A DNA stretch of 64,000 nucleotides, taken from positions 304,490 to 368,489 of the forward strand of contig JAIOKI010000023.1 of assembly GCA_028335825.1 (NCBI GenBank). Direction: 5' to 3'. Below are positions 31,181 through 39,230 of this stretch, one piece after another. The stretch comes from Nosema muscidifuracis. Its lineage: Eukaryota > Microsporidia > Nosematidae. A program made the translations under genes and the position numbers. Numbering within the stretch: position 1 is the first letter of the stretch; each line of letters begins with the position of its first letter. Below the pieces are notes generated by a model, which saw only the letters and a list, made by a program, of their open reading frames with translations, had not been told where the DNA came from and searched no databases.

Positions 31181-32087
31181 ATGATCTTTTTATGTATTTT
31201 TCTTATATTATTTAATTATTCTTATTTAAGTTATTATTCTTATTTAATTAATTTATTATTTAAGTTATTATTCTTATTTAATTAGTTTTATTATTTAAGT
31301 TATTATTCTTATTTAATTAGTTTTATTATATTATTTAAGTAATTTCTTTTATTTAAGTTATTATTCTTATTTAATTAATTTCTTTTATTTAATTAGTTTT
31401 ATTATATTATTTAAGTAATTTCTTATATTTTTATTTTAAGTTATTATTCTTATTTATTTAATTTTTCTTATTTAAGTTATTATTCTTATTTAATTAATTA
31501 TTCTTGTAATATTTAAGTAATTTCTTATATATTTATTTTAAGTAATTCCATTTAAAGTAACTTATATTATAATAATTAATATTATTTAAGTAATTTCTCT
31601 TATAACAATTAGATAATATTTTTTAATTAAAAAAATTAAATATTTCTTAATTAACTTTATTTTAATTGTTTTTTTTTAAATTATAAAAATCTATTTTTTA
31701 AAATAAATATTTAATTTACAATATTTTGTTATTTTAATTTAAATTTATTTTATCAATTTGTAATTCACAATTTTATAATTTGAAATTAATTTTTTTAATT
31801 TGTTTCTTTGATACATTGATTGATTAATTACTACAAATACTTATAAATTAAAAAATAATTACAGTAAAGTATATTTAAAAATTGTTTCTTTGATACATTG
31901 ATTGATTAATTACTACAAATACTTATAAATTAAAAAATAACTACACTAAAGTATATTTATAAATTAATAATATAAAAATTAGAATCAAATTATATTCTTA
32001 TTACTATGCTATAAACAAATTACTTTTTTTAATTAAAAAACTTAATTTATTCTAAAATTATAAAAGAAATGATTTTCTGATGAGGGT
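31181..32087. repeat. Long TTATTTAAGTTATTATTC array plus 82-bp duplication
   Basis: About 31195-31610 is a degenerate array of TTATTTAAGTTATTATTCTT and TTTAATTAGTTTTATT units, almost purely A/T. About 31802-31965 is a clean tandem duplication of 82 bp (copies starting at 31802 and 31884) with only a few differences, hence recent. Confidence 0.7.
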
Positions 32088-32516
32088 ATGATAGCTTATA
32101 TAATAGTATTTTGTATATTGAATAGTATAAGTTGTAATCCAGAAGTTGAGTTTAATTATGAAGTAAGATCTAAAATTCCACTTGAGTTTAAGAAGAATGG
32201 AACGAATTATGAAGTAGTAAAAAAAGAAGATAAAGAAAATCATCAAAATAAGGAATCAGTTGAAAAAAAAGAAAAAGCAAGTGGTAGTAGAGAAAAACCT
32301 ACAATGCCTACTTTTAAGAGAGATAGACTTTCTCCTCCTAGAGATAGTCCACCAAGAAGAAAAAGTCCAAGTCCACCTAGAAGGAATAATAAATTAGTAG
32401 ATGATGATTCTAGTTTTTTAGGAAGAATGTTTGGAGTTTTTGTACCTAATTCATCAGTTAATAGGAGTTATTGCGAACTTGCAAGTGATAACAGTTACTT
32501 GTGGGATGACGTTTAA
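32088..32516 (+). CDS. Secreted protein, PYESEY family member C with Ser/Pro/Arg-rich tail
   Basis: 142 residues: leader MIAYIIVFCILNSISC, then a diverged copy of the family core (PEVEFNYEVRSKIPLEFKKN then TNYEVVKKEDK). An acquired region follows with SPPRDSPPRRKSPSPPRR (about 85-102) and a C-terminal aromatic/acidic end (YLWDDV). The arginine/proline/serine tract looks like a phosphorylatable SR-type tract or nuclear-localisation signal. A GGG motif lies one base before the ATG. The tail has no counterpart in members A and B. Confidence 0.75.
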   Translation: MIAYIIVFCILNSISCNPEVEFNYEVRSKIPLEFKKNGTNYEVVKKEDKENHQNKESVEKKEKASGSREKPTMPTFKRDRLSPPRDSPPRRKSPSPPRRNNKLVDDDSSFLGRMFGVFVPNSSVNRSYCELASDNSYLWDDV

Positions 32517-32903
32517 TTAAAATTAAAAAGATTTTTCATTTTTTGGAATTTAATTACTATTTTGAGGTTTATTAAATTTTAATTATATAAAAGTTATTAA
32601 ATCATTCTACTAATAAAGAGAGTGAGTCATCTAAAAATAATAATCTTTTATTTCTAATTATATAAAAGTTATTAAATTATTCTACTAATAAAGAGAGTGA
32701 GTCATCTAAAAATAATAATTTTGTATTTCTAAATATATAAAAGTTATTAAGTCATTCTACTAATAAAGAGAGTGAGTCATATAAAAATAATAATCTTTTA
32801 TTTCTAATTATATAAAAGTTATTAAATCATTTTACTCATAAAAAAGTGAGTCATCTAAAAATAATAATCTTATATTTCCAATAATTTATCAAAAAATCTT
32901 TAA
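32517..32903. repeat. 75-bp minisatellite, four copies, each with TGAGTCAT
   Basis: Copies begin at about 32581, 32656, 32731 and 32806. Each has AATTATATAAAAGTTATTAA, then AAAGAGAGTGAGTCAT (last copy lacks part), then CTAAAAATAATAATCT. TGAGTCAT occurs at 32623, 32698, 32773 and 32847, a perfect core match to the Gcn4/AP-1 consensus TGASTCA. It lies between the stops of two converging genes. Confidence 0.8.
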
Positions 32904-33140
32904 TTAAATTTTATATGATAAAATATCATCCTCACACAAATCACTATCTCTTTGGTATAAATACATAAATGGTACATAAATAAGAATACATCCTATAAGA
33001 ACATTAATATACTCAGATACTTTAATAATATATTCTCTTACATTATTTGGAATCTTAAATATAAATTTATCTATCATTTCTGATAGATACATTGGTATAC
33101 GATTTAAAAAAGAAGTTTGTTCCCTATTTAAGTATTCCAT
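32904..33140 (-). CDS. Small single-pass membrane protein
   Basis: 78 residues: an N-terminal amphipathic part (MEYLNREQTSFLNRIPMYL) and one strong membrane helix near residues 45-63 (INVLIGCILIYVPFMYLY), then a short acidic tail ending DILSYKI. No family is recognised. CCCC one base before the ATG, inside the 32-bp gap to the upstream LEA-like gene, supports a real, separately initiated gene. Confidence 0.7.
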   Translation of the reverse strand: MEYLNREQTSFLNRIPMYLSEMIDKFIFKIPNNVREYIIKVSEYINVLIGCILIYVPFMYLYQRDSDLCEDDILSYKI

Positions 33141-33172
33141 AGGGGTAAAAAAAATTAGAAGAAAAAATTTAT

Positions 33173-33883
33173 TTAATCTTCTTTAGCAGCCTTGCTTATT
33201 CTATCACCAGTCTCTTTAGCTGCATTCTTAAAAGTACTGGCTGCACTATTTCCTTTATCTTTGATATCGCTATGTGTGTTGTTAGCCATATCTTGACATT
33301 TACCTTGTGCAGAATTAGCCCCAGATTTCATTTTATCACCAGCTTTATTTCCTGCATTCTTTACGTCATCTTTATTTGTATTCCTAGCAGAATCGTAAGC
33401 TTCTTCTCCTTTTCCTTGTGCAGCGTCAGCCCCAGATTTCATTTTATCACCAGCTTTATTTCCTGTATTCCTAGCAGAATCGTAAGCTTCTTCTCCTTTT
33501 CCTTGTGCAACATCAGCCCCAGATTTCATTTTATCACCAGCTTTATTTCCTGCATTCTTTACGTCATCTTTATTTGTATCCTTAGCAGATTTAAAAGTAT
33601 CCTTAACCTTTTCTTTTATATTATTTCTTGTTTCTTCAGTATTTTCCATAACATCTTCATACTTACTCTTAATAGCTGAACCTGCTTTATTAGCACCTTC
33701 TGCTATTTTATTTCCAGCTTTGTTCATTGTCTCACCAATATCTCCTAAAATATCATTTTGAGATGTCTTCTGATTTGCTTTATTATAAGTATCTTTAACT
33801 TTAGATCCTTGATTTTTTGCATTATCTGTTACTTCTTTAGTAGCTTTTTCTGTTTTTTTATAGTTACTAGAATTGCTATCCAT
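33173..33883 (-). CDS. LEA-like (group 3 type) repeat protein
   Basis: 236 residues, strongly hydrophilic, rich in Ala, Lys, Asp, Asn and Gly, with 11-residue-style amphipathic repeats (NKAGDKMKSGADAAQGKGEE and AYDSARNT). Two full units and a partial unit of about 29-37 residues cover about 103-205, with flanking degenerate copies. This is the composition and periodicity of LEA_4/group 3 proteins, which are disordered when wet and fold into helices on drying to protect membranes and proteins. No signal peptide. CCC lies immediately before the ATG. A generic Lys/Ala helix protein is the alternative. Confidence 0.75.
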   Translation of the reverse strand: MDSNSSNYKKTEKATKEVTDNAKNQGSKVKDTYNKANQKTSQNDILGDIGETMNKAGNKIAEGANKAGSAIKSKYEDVMENTEETRNNIKEKVKDTFKSAKDTNKDDVKNAGNKAGDKMKSGADVAQGKGEEAYDSARNTGNKAGDKMKSGADAAQGKGEEAYDSARNTNKDDVKNAGNKAGDKMKSGANSAQGKCQDMANNTHSDIKDKGNSAASTFKNAAKETGDRISKAAKED

Positions 33884-34263
33884 GGGTTTTCTATCAAAAA
33901 ATCATATTTATATTTGATACTCCTTTATTTGATATCATTCTACCTATTAATTTAATTAAAATTATTTTATTCGTTCAAGATAGGGTTTAAATAACTGATT
34001 TATCAATTATATAAAGTATATTGAAATTGCTAATATTGAAATCAATATAAATAGATTAAAATAGATTAAATTAAAATATATTAAATAGATTAATATAGTA
34101 TATTAATATAAATAAAATAATAAAATATAACAATAATATAAATTAAAATAGATTAAAATAATATAAATAGATTAATATAGTATATTAATATTATAAAAAT
34201 ATATTATTAATACAAATTAAAATAATACAAATTAAAATATAAATACAAATAAATTAAAATATT
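33884..34263. repeat. AT-rich spacer with TTAATATAGTATATTAATAT repeats
   Basis: About 34050-34260 alternates AGATTAATATAGTATATTAA and ATATAAATTAAAATA segments. An orphan GGG at about 33984 lies upstream of the LEA-like gene. No gene is seen. Confidence 0.5.
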
Positions 34264-35859
34264 TTAATTCTTTGTACTTGGCATTTCAATTACTTCATTA
34301 ATTCTTAAAATACTTATAGCTGCTTCTGTAGCTGTTCGTAATGCTTTCATTTTATTCATCATTGGTTCAACTATTCCTTTTTCAAAATTATCTCCTATTT
34401 CATTATTCACTACATCTAATCCATAATATAAATATTCAGGAGATTTAGTCTTCTGTAATAAAATTATTTTAGAAACAAGTTCATTAGGATCTAATCCAGC
34501 ATTCATACATAATATTTTTGGAAGAGTCAATATAGCTTCACTATAGAAAAATATTGGAATATGTTCTCTAGAATTAATTGACATAGAAAATGTTTCAAGA
34601 ATATTACTTAAAGCTATTTCTACTGCTCCTCCTCCAGCTACTATACATTTACTTTCTAAAGTACGTTTTACTATATTCATTGCATCATCTAAAGATCTAT
34701 GCATTTCTTCTAAAATTTGAGTATTAGGTCCTCTTAATAAAATTGTACCAAGATTTTTTTTTAATCCATAAATAAAAGCACATTCGTCATTTCCAATTTG
34801 TTCCATTTTAAATGAACTTCCTGTTCCTAAAATATATTTTTCATCATTAAATATTTCTGAATAAATTTGAGTACCAGAATATTTTGAAATTATTTCTAAA
34901 TCTTCTTTTTTACATCTCTTTATTGCTATTATATTAGCTTCTGATAATAATTTAGTACATAAATCATCAATACCTTTAGTAGTGAGTACAAGATTAGCTC
35001 CAGTTTTAATAATTTGATTTATCATTTTCTTAGCTATTTCTATTTCCTTAATTCTTATATCTTCCATTTCACTAGGATTATTAACAGTAATAGAAGCTGT
35101 TAATGGTAATTTATATTTTTGTAATGTCATATCTAAACATAGAATTTTTATATTATCCATTTTTTTCTTCATATCAGGTGATGCTATATAACAATTCATA
35201 CCATATCCTTCTCTAAAAAAACTATCTTTCATTGAACCACCAGGATGTTTTAATATATTACAATCTTTTATATCATAAAATCTCTTATTATTAATTTCTG
35301 TATAAGAAATAGATCTAATAGCTTTTATAATGATATCACAAAAAAGATCTCCTTCTTCTTTTAATAATTTACTAGAAATAGTTGTAAGAATTATTTTTTT
35401 TAATAATTTATCATCAACATTTTTTATATCTTTAGTTAATAATTTTTTAACATGTTGAATTCCTTCTCTATAAGCTAATCTATATCCATTAACTACAACA
35501 GAAGGATGCATTCCATTTTGAATCATTTTATAACCTTTTTCTATTAAATTACAAGCTAATAAAACTACACTTGTTGTACCATCTCCTACTTCTTTATCTT
35601 GAGTATTAGCTAAATCTACTAATATTTTAGCAGTAGGATCTTCTATTACCATATTTTGAAGAATAGTAGCTCCATCATTAGTTATATTTACATCACCACC
35701 TGCATTTACAAGCATCTTATCTAAACCCATAGGACCAAAACTACTTTTAATATTGTTGTATACAGTTAATATAGACTTGGTATTCTTTTCTATAGCAGAT
35801 AATCCAAAATAAGATTTTCCACCTGTAATAATATTTGAATCATTAATTTCATTTTGCAT
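34264..35859 (-). CDS. TCP1: T-complex protein 1 subunit alpha (CCT1)
   Basis: 531 residues, a full-length group II chaperonin subunit. The ATP motifs are intact: NDGATIL (61-67) and GDGTTSVV (92-99), with an AGGGA near residue 408. Assignment to alpha rests on TTKGIDDLCTKLL, LDMTLQKYKLPL and the C-terminal end GIVEPMMNKMKALRTATEAAISILRINEVI, which fit CCT-alpha (FEPTxVKxKSLKFATEAAITILRIDDxI). It folds actin, tubulin and WD40 proteins in the eight-subunit cytosolic CCT ring. CCC lies four bases before the ATG. Confidence 0.93.
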   Translation of the reverse strand: MQNEINDSNIITGGKSYFGLSAIEKNTKSILTVYNNIKSSFGPMGLDKMLVNAGGDVNITNDGATILQNMVIEDPTAKILVDLANTQDKEVGDGTTSVVLLACNLIEKGYKMIQNGMHPSVVVNGYRLAYREGIQHVKKLLTKDIKNVDDKLLKKIILTTISSKLLKEEGDLFCDIIIKAIRSISYTEINNKRFYDIKDCNILKHPGGSMKDSFFREGYGMNCYIASPDMKKKMDNIKILCLDMTLQKYKLPLTASITVNNPSEMEDIRIKEIEIAKKMINQIIKTGANLVLTTKGIDDLCTKLLSEANIIAIKRCKKEDLEIISKYSGTQIYSEIFNDEKYILGTGSSFKMEQIGNDECAFIYGLKKNLGTILLRGPNTQILEEMHRSLDDAMNIVKRTLESKCIVAGGGAVEIALSNILETFSMSINSREHIPIFFYSEAILTLPKILCMNAGLDPNELVSKIILLQKTKSPEYLYYGLDVVNNEIGDNFEKGIVEPMMNKMKALRTATEAAISILRINEVIEMPSTKN

Positions 35860-36189
35860 TTATGGGCATAAAAAAATAAAAAATATTTTGCATAAATTAT
35901 GTAATAATTTTTATAGTTATATAATATGGATATTTATATATAATATAGATACCTATTAATATTTTAGATATTAACTATTTTCTTGTGATAATTATTAATC
36001 TTCTTAAAATATATTAATTAATAATAATCATTACCATCTTCTTATGATAATATTAACATTCTTAATAAATAAATAAATATTACCATCTTCTTAATAAATA
36101 AATATTACCATCTTCTTACTAAATAAATATTAACCTTCTTAATAGATAAATATTAAAATTAAAAAATAATTTTTATAAACTTAAATTAT
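35860..36189. repeat. AT-rich spacer with AATATTACCATCTTCTTA repeats
   Basis: About 35970-36155 repeats TTAATAAATAAATATTACCA and TCTTCTTA segments about five times. No gene is seen. Confidence 0.5.
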
Positions 36190-36558
36190 TTATTCAGAGT
36201 AAGCAAAATAGATCTTTGGATTTTTAAGTTCTCTCTTCCATACCTTTGGTACTTTCCTGTTAACCTGTTTCTTAGTCAAAGCTCTTCTCATATTTCTGGT
36301 CATTTTTGGTCTGAGTTCTTTTGGTATTTTATGTAAAGGTTTGTTTGAATGTTCTTTAACAGCTTCTTCTAACATCTTCTCATGACGAACACGTAAAGCA
36401 CGAGCTACATTCTTTCTGGCTATTTTGATCTCTTCTGGTTCTACAGTTGAACTTATTTTCTTCTGTCTAAGTTGTAAAAGTTCATTCTTTAAGTTAATAA
36501 TTTCATCCTCGAGTTCTGCAATATTCTTTTCTCTCAAAGTTTCGTATTCAATCTTCAT
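36190..36558 (-). CDS. RPL35: 60S ribosomal protein L35 (uL29)
   Basis: 122 residues matching uL29/L35 along the whole length: an N-terminal helical pair ([20 protein letters not shown]), the basic middle ([14 protein letters not shown]), and the C-terminal eukaryote-specific tail ([21 protein letters not shown]). It binds near the polypeptide exit tunnel. CCC lies three bases before the ATG; no 5' intron, although microsporidian ribosomal genes sometimes carry one. Confidence 0.96.
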   Translation of the reverse strand: MKIEYETLREKNIAELEDEIINLKNELLQLRQKKISSTVEPEEIKIARKNVARALRVRHEKMLEEAVKEHSNKPLHKIPKELRPKMTRNMRRALTKKQVNRKVPKVWKRELKNPKIYFAYSE

Positions 36559-37226
36559 TAGGGTGAAAAAAATATTTTTTAAAAAAATATTCCATAATAT
36601 TTATCTATGATTTTGCATAAAGATATATTTATGTATTGATTATATTTTTATGATATTTATAATATTTATAATATTTATAATACATTTATGATATTTATTA
36701 TGTGTTGATTATATTTTATGATATTTATGTATTGATTATATTTATGATATTTATAATATTTTATAATCTTTCATTAGAACTCAATTGTATTAATCATGAA
36801 TAAAAATATATTTATAAAATCAAGTATTTTTAAGAAGGAAAATTTATTTTATAAAATGTTTGAAATTTAATATTTATTTTTTAAATCCTAATAATAAAAT
36901 TATATTTCTGTTCTTAAAATGTGAAAGATTTTTCATTTATATAAAATATGATATTTTTTATAAGTTATTGAAGATCAAAAAAATGAGACTATATTTTTAA
37001 AAATACAATTATAATTTACCATTCTATATGTTTTCATGATATTATTTAATAATTTAATATTTTATAAAATTATATTCCTGTTCTTATAGGAAAAAAATTT
37101 AGCTAGTATAGAATAAATATTTATTAAAAGTTTTATATTGATAGATAAATGAGAGTATAAAGATTTTTTATAATATCTTGATTAATATTTTTTAATTAAT
37201 CATCTTATCTATAATAATAAAATATT

Positions 37227-37376
37227 TTAAGAAAATATCATGATTGGTGATTCATATTCTGATGTATCAACCTCTTTTATATTTTCTTCTTCATGAATCA
37301 GTTTTAAATAACATATCACATTAATTATAACAATAATGGTGAGTATATAAAATAAATGTATATCTTCGGATTGCAT
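37227..37376 (-). CDS. Possible small single-pass membrane protein (49 aa)
   Basis: An ATG-initiated 49-codon ORF: a short head (MQSEDIH), one long hydrophobic helix (LFYILTIIVIINVICYL, residues about 8-24), then an acidic tail (HEEENIKEVDTSEYESP). This topology and its varied codons stand out from the repetitive spacer. No CCC motif and no homologue recognised, so it is tentative. Confidence 0.4.
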   Translation of the reverse strand: MQSEDIHLFYILTIIVIINVICYLKLIHEEENIKEVDTSEYESPIMIFS

Positions 37377-38073
37377 AAAGATTTATTTATGTAAAATATT
37401 TTAATTTGTTTGTTTAACAAATTAAAAAAAATAAAATAAAATTCCAATATTTAAAATTACTGGTTAACAATAAATAAATAATTTTGTTCTATAAACTGTC
37501 ATTTTTTAAATTAAAAAGTTATATAAAAAAGTTATAAAATTATAATATTGTTAAATTTTATAAATATTTAAAAATACCTTTAAAAAGTTAATTATATAAA
37601 ATTTTATAAATATTTAAAAATACACTTAAAAAAATTAATTAACATAAATATTTATAATTACACCTTTAAAAGGTTAATTATATAAAATTATAATATTGTT
37701 TAATTTTTTGTTAAATTTTATAAATAATAAAAAAGGTAATTAACATAAAATTTTATAATTACATTTTAAAAAGGTAATTATGTAAAAATATAAAATTGTT
37801 TAATTTTTTTATAAAATAAATTAAATTTTTTAAATGTTATGTATTTTTAAAAATTACTAAAGATAAACATTAATATAAGATTATATGAAAAAATTTATCC
37901 AATAAGACATTATTTATTTTTTTATTAGTTAAATAATTTAAAAATGATGATTATCTCCTTTAAAAAAAAACTTTACACAATACACTAAAAATATTACGAA
38001 ATGAAAATTTTTGTAAAATTGTTTATTTTTTTGTAAAAAACTTATATTAAAAATATTATTAATTTAAGAAAAA

Positions 38074-38091
38074 AAAGGGGGATCCCCCTTT
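38074..38091. promoter_or_regulatory. Perfect 18-bp GC palindrome at the UAP1 start
   Basis: AAAGGGGGATCCCCCTTT is a perfect palindrome ending six bases before the ATG at 38098. Its CCCCC half occupies the position of the microsporidian CCC initiation motif; the GGGGG half mirrors it. Ten G/C bases in twelve are exceptional in this spacer. It could be a protein-binding site or a hairpin in the 5' leader. Confidence 0.6.
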
Positions 38092-38097
38092 AAAAAT

Positions 38098-39210
38098 ATG
38101 TTATCCTTATTAAATTTTATTGGTTGTACTATCTTATTTAAAACTGAAGATGAATTCACAACAATGGAAATTGTAAACTCAAAATCTGGTCATTTAATTA
38201 AATTATACGATAATGAAGGTAACTTAACAGACGAAGGATGGAGATTACATGATATAGGTATGAATACTTTATTACAAAATAAATTTGGAGTTGTTATTCT
38301 AAGTGGAGGACAAGGTACTAGACTAGGATCAGATAATCCAAAAGGTATGATTGAAATATTTGATAAAACTTTATTTGAACATCATGTCGATAAGATTAAA
38401 TCTTTACATCCAAATTACAAAAAAATGATACGGTTATTAATTATGACTTCTGATTATACTCATGATAAAGTAGTAAAATATTTTAAAGATAATAATAATT
38501 TCGAATTGGATGTTGAATTCTTTAAACAAGATAATTTACCTTGTAGATACGAATCAGGTGAATCTATAGAAGTCAATAATGAAGTTGTTATGTCACCAAA
38601 TGGAAATGGAAATATATTTAAATCTATACGAAATATTAATATTGATGATCTTTATGCTATTAATGTTATATCTGTTGATAATATTTTATCAAGAATTCTT
38701 AATCCAGAATTTGTTGGTGCATTTGTTGATAATAATTTGGATATTCTAAGTAAATCAATAACAAAATTACCCAATGAAAATGTAGGTGTTTTTGTAAAAA
38801 ATAACGGAAAAATCGAAATTAAGGAATATTCTGAAATTGATTGTGATGAAACAGATTGTGAAGGTAACATTTGTAACCATTTGTTTAAAACTTCATTTGT
38901 ACAAATTATGGGTCATGAAGAATTGCCTTATCATAAAGCTTATAAAAAAGTTCCTAAAGCTATTCTTGATCAAATTACAAATTTTCCATCGTATGTTAAA
39001 AATGATGATGATAAAAAGAACTTGAAATGTTTTAAAAGTGAAAGCTTTATTTTTGATTGCTTTAAGTTTACTAATAAAAATAAAGTTTTAAGTGTACCAA
39101 GGGATTGTGAATTCTCTCCCTTAAAAAATGGATTAGATTCTCCAGTAGACAATATTAATACTTGTAAAAAAGATTATGAGAAATATCAAAGAAAAATTTC
39201 TTCTAAATAA
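38098..39210 (+). CDS. UAP1: UDP-N-acetylglucosamine pyrophosphorylase
   Basis: It makes UDP-GlcNAc from UTP and GlcNAc-1-phosphate, the chitin precursor. The nucleotide-binding loop is LSGGQGTRLGSDNPKG (68-83), followed by TSDYTH, a FKQDNLPC segment (canonical FxQ-x-x-x-P-C), a YAINVISVDNIL metal/sugar region and SESFIFDCFKF near the end. At 370 residues it is about 100 shorter than yeast Qri1, having lost most of the N-terminal and C-terminal domains. The first 22 residues are hydrophobic; a second ATG at residue 23 (MEIVNSK) is an alternative start. CCCCC lies seven bases before the first ATG. Confidence 0.92.
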   Translation: MLSLLNFIGCTILFKTEDEFTTMEIVNSKSGHLIKLYDNEGNLTDEGWRLHDIGMNTLLQNKFGVVILSGGQGTRLGSDNPKGMIEIFDKTLFEHHVDKIKSLHPNYKKMIRLLIMTSDYTHDKVVKYFKDNNNFELDVEFFKQDNLPCRYESGESIEVNNEVVMSPNGNGNIFKSIRNINIDDLYAINVISVDNILSRILNPEFVGAFVDNNLDILSKSITKLPNENVGVFVKNNGKIEIKEYSEIDCDETDCEGNICNHLFKTSFVQIMGHEELPYHKAYKKVPKAILDQITNFPSYVKNDDDKKNLKCFKSESFIFDCFKFTNKNKVLSVPRDCEFSPLKNGLDSPVDNINTCKKDYEKYQRKISSK

Positions 39211-39230
39211 ATTTTTATTACAGATTTATC

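Larger units (their letters stand above)
36559..38097. repeat. Long spacer with TTTATAATATTTATAATA and 50-60 bp repeats
   Basis: About 36640-36770 repeats TTTATGATATTTATAATATT. About 37530-37810 has five to six copies of a roughly 55-bp unit with TAAATTTTATAAATATTTAA then AATACNTTTAAAAAGTTAAT. In between, 37227-37376 holds a small membrane-type ORF listed separately. The palindrome at 38074-38091 is at the right end. Confidence 0.55.

Noticed and set aside
33272-33679. 135-codon + strand frame opposite the LEA-like gene
   Set aside because: Repeats in it simply mirror the LEA-like coding repeats; composition is implausible (FHFITSFISCI).
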